Of a stretch of 64,000 nt of DNA, positions 45,745 to 56,913 are shown piece after piece. The stretch's first letter is position 1, and every line of letters begins with the position of its first letter. Source of the DNA: Mesostigma viride. Lineage: Eukaryota > Streptophyta > Mesostigmatophyceae > Mesostigmatales > Mesostigmataceae. Both the position numbers and the translations under genes were made by a program. The stretch covers positions 1,944,011 to 2,008,010 of the forward strand of contig RPFO01000127.1 in the NCBI GenBank assembly GCA_009746045.1, written 5' to 3'. Below the pieces are notes generated by a model. The model made no database searches and was not told the DNA's origin. It saw nothing but the letters and a program-made list of their open reading frames with translations.

Positions 45745-47200
45745 ATGGATTACTTCCCGGCGAATGCGGGCAGGAACCATCTTTTCGTCCCCGGGCCCAC
45801 CAACATCCCGGAGGAGATCACGCGCGCGATGATGAGGAATAACGAAGACCACAGGTCGCCCGCGTTCCCATCCTTGTCAAGGGAGGTCATTGAGGATACA
45901 AAGAAGCTGTTTAAAACAACGAAGGGCACGACCTTCGTCTTCCCATCAACGGGCACTGGTGGGTGGGAGAGTTGTCTTACCAACACGCTCAACCCTGGGG
46001 ATAAAGTTATCAGCTTCCGCATCGGCCAGTTCAGTTTGCTATGGTGTGACATGATGCAGCGCCTGAATTTCGACGTCGATATCGTAGATAGCGAGTGGGG
46101 CGCCGGTGCCGACCTGGATGCGTTGCGAGCCAAAATTGCCGCGGACAAGGGCCAGACGATCAGGGCCGTCTGCATCGTCCACAACGAGACCGCGACCGGT
46201 GTGACCAACAACATTCCTGCCGTGCGCCAAATCCTCGGTAAGTCTCCCCGCTGACAGCTCCAAAAACCCCCGTGTTCGATTTGCCCCCTTTCCCCTCGCG
46301 TGTATCGCCTCGCCTGCCTTCATTAATTGTCGACCTGTGCCTCCCTGCAAATTAATAATAACCCGGTAATTATAATCAGTCGGCATTCCCCAACGACGCA
46401 ATGCTAACCGTTCCGCGTGTCCGAACCTCGACCCTCCCCCCCCCCCCCCCCCCTTCTCCGCAGATGCATACCGTCACCCCGCATTCTTATTCGTGGACGG
46501 CGTGAGCAGCATCGGCGCGCTCGACTTCCGATTCGACGAGTGGGGGGTGGACTGTGCCCTCACTGGGTCCCAGAAGGCCCTGGGCATGCCCACGGGCATC
46601 GCGCTCGTGTGCGCTGGCCCCCGCGCCCTCGAGGCCGCCAAGACCTGCAAGTCCACGCGGGTCTTCTTCGACTGGGCGGATTACCTCAAGTTCTACAAGA
46701 TGGGCACGTACTGGCCATACACCCCCTCCATACAGATGCTGTACGGGCTGAAGGCGGCCTATCAGCTGCTGTTCGCCGAGGGCCTCGAGAACGTGTTTGC
46801 GCGCCACACGAGGCTGGCGACTGCCACGCGTGCCGCGGTGGCCGCGTGGGGCAAGTGCGTCCCAGGCATCAAGCTGTGCACCCAGAAGCCTGAGTGGCAC
46901 TCAGACACGGTGACCACCATCATGGTGCCCCCGAGCGTGGACAGCAACAAGATCATCCGCATCGCATGGAAGAAGTACAACCTGTCGCTCGGCATGGGGC
47001 TGAACAAGATCATGGGCAAGGCATTCCGCATCGGCCACTTGGGTAACCTGAACGAGCTGCAGATCCTGGCAGCTATTTCGGGCGCTGAGATGGCCATGCT
47101 GGAGGCGGGGCTGAACATCACGCTGGGCAGCGGCGTCGCGGCCGCCCAGCAGGTGTTCATGGCCAGCACGCCGTGGATCCCCTCCCGCACCAACTTCTAA
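45745..47200 (+). CDS. AGT1: Serine-glyoxylate aminotransferase
   Basis: Exons 45745-46237 and 46464-47200 (phase 1 intron), 409 residues. It starts MDYFPANAGRNHLFVPGPTN, with the typical PGPTNIPEEI motif. FPSTGTGGWESCLTN and the PLP-binding lysine at 202 (TGSQKALGMPTG) mark fold-type I, class V aminotransferases. The enzyme converts serine plus glyoxylate to hydroxypyruvate plus glycine in photorespiration. Length and sequence fit plant SGAT throughout. The C-terminus is SRTNF, not a peroxisomal SRI/SKL-type signal, so localisation is open. The intron acceptor is preceded by a run of about 20 C. Confidence 0.97.
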
Positions 47201-48193
47201 GCGCGCGCACACAGTTCTTTGCGACGTGTGAGCGCTTGCAACGCGGGTCGGCAGGAACGCATGAACGAAGTGCGCTCCAGTGTGTGTTGGTCTGATTTTT
47301 TTTCATTGCTCCAGCACGCACCCAGCCAGCGGGTGTGAATCCAGAGCCACCCATTCCACCACTTGTACATCCATCCATCGATGTGCCCTGGCGTGCTGCG
47401 CCTGGCCTCCCTGGGGCCCAACCTGTGGGATGCGTGGGAGACGTCCATGACTCCCACGCTTGCAGCTTGCGCTGCGTGTATAGCCGGCCCGCCTGCGGAA
47501 GGTGTGGCACTCCTACCGTTGACAGCAAAGCCGATTACATTTCAACGTGGTTACAATTGGCCGCACTCTATTGTGCTCCGATGATGACCCACGTTGGGGT
47601 ATCCCACTACACCCAGGCTTCAGCAAGTGGTTGCCCAAGCCATTGCTGCCAAGCACTGCTGGGTCCCTGTATCATGGTGAGCGTCGCTTCACATGCGAGG
47701 TGCTGGCGTGAGGCAAGCTTGCCCCTACTCTATTTATGGTGATGGTGGTGGCAGCATTACGTGCAGAGAAGAACTCCTTGCACGGCTCATTGAATGCTGC
47801 GTCAGCCTCACATCAACGTACAATTTAATATGGGCTAGCAGGTAGAAAATTCATCTGCCAAATAAAAAGTGCGGGCCCATTGTGTAGATTGCGTAGTTTC
47901 ATACCACGACTAAACTCTCTTTTTGGGTAGATAGACAATCAATTTGTAAATAATGTAATCAAGAGAAAAAGTTACATTCAAGCAGCTTTCATGCAACCCT
48001 AGTGACCAGTCTGCGTTTGTACCAAAAAAAGTAAAATAATCTTGTCTGTTACAACGTACTGCACAGTCAGCTAGGCGCATCACATGCGTGCACTGGCCTG
48101 TGTACGCCTTCATGAATGTATGAGCTGTCATTTCATGCAATCCACATGCATACTGGCTCAATCGAATTTATCCATGATTAATTAATTAAGAAC
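47201..48193. other. AGT1 3' flank and intergenic DNA
   Basis: It holds the 3' UTR and then AT-rich sequence. No gene or known repeat is recognised. Confidence 0.4.
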
Positions 48194-48366
48194 ATACCTC
48201 CGTGGCAACATCCCAAGCCCACGAGCCACGAGGTAGCCATGGCTGATGGCGGAGCTCATAACTTTCACGTTTAATTGAGCACCGAATTCATCTGTGAATA
48301 TCACAATCGCTTCGTCCTTCTAAGACGCACATGCTGATATAATTTTCCGAAGCTATTACGCAATAT

Positions 48367-49978
48367 ATGACGAGCAAATGCTCCTCGACGCAACGCAGCC
48401 TGGCGGCTGCGCTAGGCCATGAAAATACATCTGCAGCTCCAGCTGCACCTTCGCCCTCAAGTCCGGCAGGCAGCGGTGACACTAGTCGCGCACTGGTGGT
48501 CGCCCCGCACCCTCCCGGGCTTCATGCCTCGCCTTCAGCCTCGCCTGAGCCCAAACGCAGCCGCCCAACTGAACCTAGCTGGTCTGAGTACGACTTTGAC
48601 GTTGACGGGTTATTTTCCACCTTCGACGTCAACAGACCCGGCTATTTCGACTGGCCACCCATCCGGATCCTGGAGCTTTTGTTTTATGGGTCGTATGCCT
48701 CCCTTTTTGACCTGTGCCAGCGCCTCCAACGCCATAAATGCTTCCGCAGCCAGTCCGACGGCCAGTTCCAGCCCCGTGCACCTGACCTGGCGCTGGACGC
48801 GACCGCGCCTAGCTTCAGCTCGCCGCCCTCTTTTCCATCCTTCAGCGCTGTGCCTTGGACGTCTGGCGCCCCATCCCCTTGACCGAATCCACCCTCCTCC
48901 TCCACCTCAACGAAGCCCTCTCACAGCACGTACGTGACGGCCCTAGCTGCAGATGTGGCAGCTGTGAGTCGCACGCTGGCTGCTGAGCTCCCGCCACAAT
49001 CCCGACCGCCACCGCCACCCTCGATCCTCGCCTCCACCCCCGGCCCCCCCCCCCTCCGCCTCCACCGACTCCATCACCCCCCAGCTCCGCGACACTGTTG
49101 ACCAGCGCCTTAAGGACACTGCCATCGCCATCGAGGTATTGCAAAACACCGCAGGCCTCACCGCCCAGGCGGTTAAGGACATTGCCGCCAAGCCAGCCTC
49201 AGCTGGCCTGGCTGGCGATGCTCCTCCCATCCCGACCTGGGCGGACATGCTTAAGCAGCACGCCACCTCCACCACCTCCGCCGTCGCAGCACAGCTCGAG
49301 CAACAGAAGCTCGACCTCCGGCGCGAGGAGGCCGAGCTCGCCAAGCGCAGCCTCAACGTCATCGTCAAGAACTTCGACAAATGGAGGAAGGTGAGAATTC
49401 CGAGAAGCTTGCACGTGCGTTTGAGAGCAAAATCCTTGCACGCATGGGCCTTCAATTGGTGAGATTAAGCTGGCCGAGTAGAGGACAGCTCGGATGAGAA
49501 TTACATCCCCATCTAGTGCTTAACGGTTGGGGGATGATGCAGACGATATTTGTTTAAACTTTTGTGTAATTATTTTTCTAATGAGATTAGCATAGTACTC
49601 CGTGGCATGCCTTTGCGCATGACACGCAAGTACTTACTTACTTGGCCGCCCATCGCCTTCCCCGCGCGCGGGGTAAGGCAGCCCCTGGGCGCCCCCGCTT
49701 CTTCTCATCTTTAAGAGACCATCGGACAAGATTTCGATCGTTTCTCAGACGCCGCAAGCCGCTCGAGAACACTCCATTCACCGTCGGGACGATGACTTGA
49801 CCCTGGCGCAGCAACAACGTACGGCGACGGGAGCTATGGCCGACTTACCTCCAGCTCCGGCAGACCAAGGCGGGGCAGCCGGTGTACTGGAAGGGGGCGG
49901 CCATCCACGTCAGCCACAAGCCCTGGCACGCGACCCCCGCGACCACCGCGGCCCCAGCGACTCCAGACGCCCCAGCCT
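48367..49978 (+). pseudogene. L1-type ORF1 gene, copy B
   Basis: Begins MTSKCSSTQRSLAAALGHEN. The N-terminal 171 codons are open, then frames shift near 48880 and 49140. Later parts read NTAGLTAQAVKDIAAK, WADMLKQHATSTTSAVAAQL and AKRSLNVIVKNFDK. The 167-bp insertion and further shifts destroy the C-terminal region (LAQQQ at 49800). Confidence 0.75.
49476..49642 (+). mobile_element. 167-bp MITE-like element with 5-bp target duplication
   Basis: It interrupts ORF1 copy B. TGGCC occurs on both sides (49471-49475 and 49643-49647), and uninterrupted copy C at 61544 has it once (CTGGCCGCCCACCG). Ends are GAGTAGAGGACAGCT and AAGTACTTACTTACT; only AGTA-type inverted ends are seen. Relatives are at 5156-5397 and 3985-4131. 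Confidence 0.75.
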
Positions 49979-50062
49979 AGGGGAATACAGCAGCAGTAGT
50001 GTAGAATAGTTAGACCGTGGCCTTGTACATGCCCGCCTACTACAGGCACTATACCAGCTGAT

Positions 50063-50150
50063 TAATTAATTAGTTAATAAGCACGTGACTGCGTCACGTG
50101 GGTGCCAATACAGAGTAAAGGAACCTTCAACCCTATATACACAGTGAGAA
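50063..50150 (-). mobile_element. 88-bp non-LTR-like insertion with 13-bp target duplication
   Basis: TATACCAGCTGAT flanks it at 50050-50062 and 50151-50163. On the minus strand it ends with the perfect hairpin CACGTGAC-GCA-GTCACGTG and an AATTAATTA tail. The duplication length and tail fit target-primed insertion of a 5'-truncated element. Confidence 0.7.
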
Positions 50151-50279
50151 TATACCAGCTGATGCCTAGCATTTTTAGTCATGTACATGTGTGCCTATGA
50201 TGAGCCACACTCTGGACAGATGATGCCTAGCTTTATTTCAATATGCAGTGCCCATGCAGGGAGTCACTCTATGCTGAGA

Positions 50280-51510
50280 ATTAATTAATTAATTAGACTC
50301 GTGCTCCCGTTGGGGAGTCACGGAGCATTAACCCCGATGAATGGATGGATGGGTGCACACGTTCCTACCGGTCTAATCTATCTACATTGGCTACATACTA
50401 CATCTATCTAACAACATTCTAACTACATCATCTATCTAGGCAGCCGCACGCTGCCCTAGGGGGAGCTATCTAGCGTGCCTCCCGCGGGATTGCACACGCG
50501 GGCGCTTCCCCACTGGGGGGGGCTCGTTGTCCTCTATGACCTGGGCCCACTTGGCCTTGTCCATCATCTTCTTCCAAATCACGGAGAGGCCTAGGCCCCC
50601 CAGGTCCTCTACTAGCTGTTCTTTGAAGGTGCGGGCCTTGCGGCGTCTAACATCACTGGGCCCAGCCCACGTCAGGAGGTGCCGGCCAGGCTGGGCTGGT
50701 CGCAGTCCTGCGGGGGGGCCACGTGAGGTGTCTACCTGATTGGTGCGAGCTAGGTGCCCTACTAGCTGCAGGCGGCGTTGCTTAATTGTGCTGGTGATAT
50801 AGGGCATGCCCTGGTACAGGTCCTCATTGCGGACATGAGCAGCATATCCTACTCTGAAAATGGAACGCAGCATGCTGGTGACCGCGCCGTCCAGCTTGCG
50901 GGCCAGGTCGGCGGTGAGGGTCCACGTCTCGGCGCCATACGTGAGAACGGGAAGGGCGAGGACCTTGAACAGGTCCTGTTTCTCGATCTTGCCCAGGGGC
51001 TTGCGCCATAGGGCCCGGTACTGGCGTAAAGCGTGCCAGGCGAGGGAGATGCGGTGGTCCACATCCACCTCGCAGCTAGGGAGCAGGCTGCCCAGCAGCT
51101 TAACGCGGTCCCGATACAGGACTCGAGATCGCCGTCTAGGAGATAGAGGGGCGGCGCTGAGGTGGTGAGCCCAACCGCTAGGGCCTCTGTCTTCTTGCTG
51201 ACCTCAAGCCCCACTGCACGGGCCTCGAGAGCCAGGCAGTCAAGCCATGTCTGCACGTGCTCAGTGTCCTCAAAGAGGGTGGTGTCGTCTGCGTAAATGA
51301 TGTCTGCCAGCCGAATCTCCGTGTCCGCACCGCCATGCCAGAATTTGTTAGCAACCTGCACTCCTGGTTCCCTGCCCACGATGCGGGCAAATCGCTTGCG
51401 CGCCTGAATCATTACGTATTCGACAACAATAATGAACAGGTAGGGCGACAGCACGCAGCCCTGCCACACACCCTTCTGTAAAGGGCATGGGGGCGTGGTC
51501 CCGTAAGAAG
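50280..51510 (-). mobile_element. 5'-truncated LINE with 10-bp target duplication
   Basis: TATGCTGAGA flanks it at 50270-50279 and 51511-51520. The minus-oriented content is the RT C-terminal half, a 3' UTR of about 130 bp, the hairpin CTCCC-CAAC-GGGAG and an (AATT)n tail. Confidence 0.85.
50466..51510 (-). pseudogene. LINE reverse transcriptase, C-terminal half
   Basis: The minus-strand frame reads QKGVWQGCVLSPYLFIIVVE and then YADDTTLFEDT, the RT active-site motif. After a frameshift near 51080 it continues LALPVLTYGAETWTLTADL, RRLQLVGHLARTNQVDTS and KARTFKEQLVEDLGGLGL. The end is RPRVQSRGRHAR. These are typical LINE RT and thumb/C-terminal patterns. The N-terminal endonuclease part is absent. 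Confidence 0.85.
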
Positions 51511-51656
51511 TATGCTGAGAAGCCATGCCCTAGCTCTTGTATAGCTATGCTGATCTTCCCCCCCTTGACAGCTAGGCCCCCCCTTAGCTGGCCATAATTT
51601 CAATGCACAAGGATACACATTTCCATCACCATTCATCTTCATCATCCTGAACGACT

Positions 51657-51736
51657 CGAAAACGCGGAAAAGATAACGGCAGGCTCGAGCTACCATGGTC
51701 CGGATTCTCCCGATTTCTGGCCTGCGCTGGTTGTCT
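51657..51736. repeat. GGCCTGCGCTGGTTGTCTC module
   Basis: Single copy of the module that forms the inverted repeat at 31882-31983, here inside the 3' UTR of ORF1 element copy B. Confidence 0.6.
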
Positions 51737-51927
51737 CTTTGATAGCTTGATAGATCATGGGACTGCAGGTGCCCTGGGGCACCTAGAGCAATTGTCGCTT
51801 ACATTCCCACCCTTGCAGGAAGTAGCTTAGAATGTATTATAGGCCATATGCCCCTTCTCTGGGCTATGTGCTACATATACTCCCAACGGAGTTATGTTCC
51901 TAACTAACTAATTAATTATATACCTCC

Positions 51928-52029
51928 ACGGGTGGGGATGATTAAAATTAAATTAAATTATAACATGGTCCTCCGTTGGCCATGGGAGATCATGTAGCAC
52001 ATATTCCTTGCTGGATGGGTGGAGTGGTG
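51928..52029. other. Short inter-element DNA
   Basis: AT-rich sequence with a variant of the CCTCCGTTGG...ATGTAGCACATA 3' end of the ORF1 family. Confidence 0.4.
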
Positions 52030-52618
52030 CAAAAACGATGCCACGAGGTAGCCATGGCTGTCGGAGCTCATAACTTTCACGTTTGAGCGCCGAATTCAGC
52101 TGTGAATATCACAATCGCTTCGTCTTTCTAAGACGCACATGCTGATATAATTTTCCGACGCTATTACGCAATATTCGATGAGCAAACGCCTCTCGACGCA
52201 ACGCAGCCTGGCGGCTGCGCTCGGCAATGAAAACACGCCTGCAGCTTCGGCTGCAGCTTCGCCCACCGGCCCAGATGGCAACGGTGACACTAGTAGGGCA
52301 CTGGTGCTCGCCCAGCCTCCCGGGCTCGCCTCGCCATCAGCATCGCCTGAACCTAAGCGCAGTCGCTCTGCTGAGCCGCCCTGGGAAGAGCGCTCCTTTG
52401 ACGTCAACAGCCCCGACTTCTGGCAACGCAGCCCCACTTGGATTATGGAAGACTTTTATTACGGCAATCACGCCTCGCTTCTAGCCCTGTGCGTGTACCT
52501 CACGTCCCACAACCGTGGCCGCTGGCCTGGTGACGGCAAGCTTGTCGACCCCGCCGAGGCTCTCCCCATCATTCACCGCATGCCTCGCCCCAAGCTTCAA
52601 CGCTTCGCCCTCTGCTCC

Positions 52619-53233
52619 AGTTAACGCCAAGCGCATTGGCGTGATCCTGATTCGGCATATCTCTGCGATTCCAGCGGCACCGGAACGAGTTCATTCCGAC
52701 GAGTATCAAGAAAGTTATGGCGTTCCGACTTCCCGGTCGCGCGCGAGCGCGAGCCGGCTGTTCTTCTAAGTCGGACGTGAATATTTGCCGACGACATATG
52801 GGGTCGACAGTAATTCCTGGGCTGACAGGAATTAGGTGCTGTACCTACGACGGTATTGGATTAATACGTCGTACGCAGGAAATAGGAACCTTAACCTGTG
52901 GTCTGTTGGTACCGCAGGCTTAGTCCTGGGCTTCTAGGTGCAGATGCAATAGTCACTGTGGACTGTGCTCTGTGGTCACTGTGCCTGTATGGCAGACCTA
53001 CTGTATAGGAGCTGGGCGCTGTACAGGTAGTGAATACTGTACCGGGGGTGTTATTACTGAGCAGGCCTCCTAGGCTGCTCAGGACTAGCAAGCACAGTGC
53101 ACAAGTATATAAACAATAGGCCAGTGCCAAATGGGCATCTCTTGCGAGCCCGCCTCACGTGTTGTGCCTTGACTTGGCAAGCGCGTGTACAAGCCTCACG
53201 TGTGTGAGCGCTGTAAACATTATCCGATTTTAA
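52619..53233 (+). repeat. Left LTR of retroelement 2, truncated
   Basis: Matches 60229-60843 with no difference seen. The last 82 bp are missing because the inversion junction lies at CCGATTTTAA. Confidence 0.9.
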
Positions 53234-53899
53234 AAATGCCCTCTTGAAGTCCAGCAGCACTGATGACATAGCTGCTCCCCTGTTCAGCAACCCCACGTAG
53301 AGACATAGCAAAATTCTCCATTTGTCGTGTAGCATCCCTGGCGTGTATAGCTCCTCTCCTGGCAGACTCCCCGTGCCGTGATACTCATTCAGGACAGGCC
53401 TGACATGGGGCACTGATACCTCATCCACAACCTTCCTCTTAAGCACAAATCTCAAAGCAAGCTTCCTTGATGCTGGGGGACGTCTGTCTGTTGGTGCAGC
53501 ACACTCAAACTGCAGCCACTCCTCCAATGCCTTGGAGAAGGCGAGCTTCCAAGCCTCAAACAAAGTAGGCGAGCTCATCTCTTGGACCAGCTGATCATAT
53601 GTCAAAGGAGAGTGTGCAGCAAGGCTCCTGTGAGTTATGCCAATACTGCTGGGGTGCAACACAGCTGGAATATAAACCAAACTGGCCGCTGGGGGCACCT
53701 CCCCTTCATCCCATTTTACACCCTTGACCGGCTTGGCCCTGCACCTGACTGGAAATGTTGTCCTGAAATTTTCTAGGGGAATCATCCCCCAGCCATCTCT
53801 TCTCAGAGCTGTAGCTCTGATAGAAATCCCAGGATTGCCCAGAAAATTCTGACCCAAAATCACAGGGCCATCATAGTCCTCTAGGACAAGGAAGGTCAC
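53234..53899 (-). pseudogene. End of protease-like domain and start of RT (retroelement 2)
   Basis: Minus-strand frame: FLVLEDYDGPVILGQNFLG is the second half of the retropepsin-like domain. A linker follows, then RT start: LRFVLKRKVVDEVSVPHVRP, SSVLLDFKRAFLKSD. It ends at the inversion junction. A frameshift separates it from the upstream pol ORF at about 53896. Confidence 0.8.
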
Positions 53900-55602
53900 A
53901 TGACAGGGGCATTAACCTCTCCCAACACCCTTAGATGCGTCCTACCACTGAAATCAGACACCCAGGGGCAACTTGGTTCTCCGACCAGCAGTTCTCCTGT
54001 ATGCTGAGGTCCCATGACAGAAACCTGTGCATTGGTATCTATCTCCATGGCAGCTACCTCAGGTTCATCCAACTGGACAAGCTTGGACACCTTAGGCTCC
54101 TTCTTGGCTCTTTGCAAAGCCTGTACAATATCTGATAGACGCACACCCCTAGGCCTGGTGTCGGGCCGTTCCGGAGGTGCAGCCTGTCCGCCTGCTTGCC
54201 CAACCACCGTATGTGAAGGTACCCCAGGGGCCGGGCCAGGGTCACCCTGAGGGCTCGATACAGCTGTAGCACCCTGATCAGGAAGCTCCACGTCACCCCC
54301 GCCTTGTACACCAGCGGGCACCTGGAAGAGGTCTCCTTGATTACCTCCCCGGGGACGGATCTTTGACCAGGACAGACGGTGCACTGCTTGGGAGCCATCA
54401 ATGGCCACCCAGCACTTATGGCCAGCGGCTTCTACTCGGGTCACCACCCCATCATGCCAGCTGCCACGTTTCCCTGGAAAGCTTGGTTCCTTCCACACAA
54501 CAACCTGTTGTCCAACGTTAGGTTCTAGGACACTCCAGCCCTTGTCTTTCTGCCTCAGCTTGAGGAACTTGGCCTCTAGCTTCTCCTTCCATGCCTGCTC
54601 AGCATCAGCTGGCAGCATCCTGGTATGCAGCATAAGAGGATTGATGGCAATGTCACCAAAGAACATGGGAGTCCTCAGGTTCAGCCTGTCCTCCACAGAA
54701 CGTAGCCATGCAGATGTCACAATGGCAGATGACGTCCTTGGAATCCTCTCCACCAGCAGCACAGTCTTTATCTCTTGGATGGCTCTCTCCACCACCCCTT
54801 GCTGGCCGTGGCTCTCCCTGGGTGTAATCAGCAACTCTGGAAACTCTGGCAGGTTCTCACAGCACTCAAACTGAATGTCACACTGCAACAACTCCAACCC
54901 AGGGTACCTGCTCCTTGTCAACTTCAGAGCAGCAATCAATGTAGGCTTCTCCATGTCAGGCAGGATCTCTAGGGTCTTGTACTTGGTATATCTGTCCACT
55001 GCCACCAGCAGCTTCAAACCCCTGATTCTCTGAATATCTACCTGCACATGGCCTGGCTGCAAAATAGGAGTCCTGGCATGAGACTGCTTGGGCTTTCTAG
55101 CAACTAGCCTGCACTTGCAAGCTTGAGCAACCTGTTGGCAGATGGAGTACAACTCACTTCCTCCCAGCCGTCTAGCAACTTGCAAAGACTGAGCTGCATG
55201 GCCAAACATGGTATGCAACCTTGAGGCAATGTCATACAAGAGAGAAAACCTTTTATTGTCATTATTAGCACTCAAGGTATGTACAGATCCCTTATGTACA
55301 GGAGGCACCAGGGTCGTGCCTGTCAGACTGTCTCCAGCCCTATCCTCATCCTGACCATCCTGTGCCAGTCCTGCACGGTCAGAATGCTTCTGAGATCCAC
55401 CTGGGTCCACATCACCAGGTCCTACCTCAGGCTCAGCACCGCCATGGCGGGCACGTTGGCGAGTAACCACTGCAGCTACAGCTGGCATACTCTCTGTGGT
55501 AACCAAGCTTGCCCCATCGTGTCCAATAGGCTCTTTCACTAGAGCATGGGGCTGCCCCTCACTGCTGTCACTAGCAGCTTCATTACACACCCCTGGGGGC
55601 AC
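53896..55602 (-). CDS. pol N-terminal part of retroelement 2: integrase and first half of protease-like domain
   Basis: 568 codons. Domains: RLHTMFGHAA pre-integrase segment, integrase with Asp in VQVDIQRIRG, Asp in LLQCDIQFE and Glu in HGQQGVVERAIQE, SH3-like GQQVVVWKEP...VHRLSWSKIRP, linker, then MEIDTNAQVSVMG. The Asp-Thr-Asn site is the same as in element 1. The frame shares phase with the zinc-knuckle ORF upstream, from which a UGA (about 55636) and 11 codons separate it. Confidence 0.88.
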   Translation of the reverse strand: MPPGVCNEAASDSSEGQPHALVKEPIGHDGASLVTTESMPAVAAVVTRQRARHGGAEPEVGPGDVDPGGSQKHSDRAGLAQDGQDEDRAGDSLTGTTLVPPVHKGSVHTLSANNDNKRFSLLYDIASRLHTMFGHAAQSLQVARRLGGSELYSICQQVAQACKCRLVARKPKQSHARTPILQPGHVQVDIQRIRGLKLLVAVDRYTKYKTLEILPDMEKPTLIAALKLTRSRYPGLELLQCDIQFECCENLPEFPELLITPRESHGQQGVVERAIQEIKTVLLVERIPRTSSAIVTSAWLRSVEDRLNLRTPMFFGDIAINPLMLHTRMLPADAEQAWKEKLEAKFLKLRQKDKGWSVLEPNVGQQVVVWKEPSFPGKRGSWHDGVVTRVEAAGHKCWVAIDGSQAVHRLSWSKIRPRGGNQGDLFQVPAGVQGGGDVELPDQGATAVSSPQGDPGPAPGVPSHTVVGQAGGQAAPPERPDTRPRGVRLSDIVQALQRAKKEPKVSKLVQLDEPEVAAMEIDTNAQVSVMGPQHTGELLVGEPSCPWVSDFSGRTHLRVLGEVNAPVM

Positions 55603-55635
55603 CCTCCAGGGTTCAGGGATGTGTGCAGGCTCATA

Positions 55636-56804
55636 TCAATGATCAGCAGCCTTGCCCTTGCCCTTGTCCTGGGATGGACCAGCCTTGTCCTTGCTGCCAC
55701 CCTGAGCTGGCTTGCTCTGACCTTCCTGCCTCAGGTACGAGGGACACTCATTCCTGAAGTGACCCTTCCCCTGGCAGAAATAACATTCCACCTGACTGAT
55801 GTCCCGTGAGGTCCCACTGCTGGGCCCAGCCTTGGGAGGACCACCCACCCTCTTGAAGTCAAACTGGGACTGTGGATGTCCCGACTTCGGCGGGGTCCCC
55901 CGTCCAGCCCTTCTGTCACGCCCCCTCCTGGACCTTCCTCGACCCCTTGAAGAGGTCTCAGGCCCTCTCGAGGACGCTGGGCCCCCGTGGCCCGATCCCC
56001 TCATGGACTTAACCGTGGGTTCAGTGGCCTCCTCATCATTCTGACGAGGGCGCTTACCCCCACGTACTTGCCGCTGAAACACTCATACAACTGATCCGTC
56101 ATGGCTGCCCAGCCATGGACCTGTCGCATGTGGATGGTCACATTATCCATGGTGACCGGATCCAGTTGCAGCGACTTGAGAAAGTCGCCCATGGCCATCC
56201 GATCTGCGACGAAGAAGCCCTTGGCCATGGCGTCCTCCCTCAGCTTGACGAAGTCTTCAAAGGCGTGGACCACTAGTTGCCCCTTGATGGGCTTGTAGTC
56301 CAGGTATTCTTGCTTCAGGTGGGACCCATCTATGGTCCTCTTGTCACTCAGGAACGACCTGAGTCGCGTCATAAACGCCGTCCAGGTGTCCCCCGCCGCG
56401 TGTCGCTCCCGAACAAACTTGAACAGCCGCCTCGCCGACTGCCGTATGTAGGCACTAGACGCCAGGATGCGAAGCTTGTCACCGTTGTATATCTCCGTGT
56501 ACAAGTTCATGTCCTCTAACATCCTCTCAGCATCCCGGGGCTGCCAATTGTCCTTGATGGACTGAAACTGGCCTAGCACCGCGTACCCCTCAGCAACGGT
56601 TGGTCGCTTAGGCGCCGCTTGATCTGCGGCTGGCGCGTGCTGCCCGCCCTGCGATCCTTGGCTCTGATTATCTGGCACCTCAGCCTGGTCTCCCAGCGCC
56701 TGGCCGTCCCCGCGTCCATCGCGTCCACCGCGTCCATCTCGTCCATCCATCCCAGCGCCGCGCCGTCCAAGCCCATAAAGCCCGCTGTTGGTTGATAGCT
56801 CCAT
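55636..56804 (-). pseudogene. gag of retroelement 2 with zinc knuckle, one frameshift
   Basis: It starts MELSTNSGLYGLGRRGAG, followed by Gly/Arg/Asp-rich sequence and a helical capsid-like region (AKGFFVADRMAMGDFLKSLQ aligns with AHGFNVADNIALTNWLKVSG of element 1). A shift near 56050 leads to the basic segment and zinc knuckle CYFCQGKGHFRNEC. It ends KGKGKAADH before UGA. Confidence 0.82.
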
Positions 56805-56913
56805 CCTCCATGATGGCCTCTGTTCAGATCTGCTACAGCCAGCCAAGTGGCCAAGCAGCAATTAAAGCAATATAAGCTACTGAACAAGAAAGGAAAGTGC
56901 CAAGTGTTACCAC

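Larger units (their letters stand above)
48202..51919 (+). mobile_element. ORF1-only non-LTR element, copy B, with nested insertions
   Basis: Flanked by ATACCTCC at 48194-48201 and 51920-51927 (probable target duplication). It has a 5' UTR to 48366, ORF1 48367-49978, a 3' UTR that resumes after insertions, and a 3' end at ACTCC-CAAC-GGAGT plus a (CTAA/TTAA) tail at 51888-51919. Nested insertions: 167 bp in ORF1 (49476-49642), 88 bp (50063-50150) and a LINE (50280-51510) in the 3' UTR. Confidence 0.8.

Noticed and set aside
46417-46893. 158-codon ORF overlapping AGT1
   Set aside because: Out-of-frame shadow of the second AGT1 exon.
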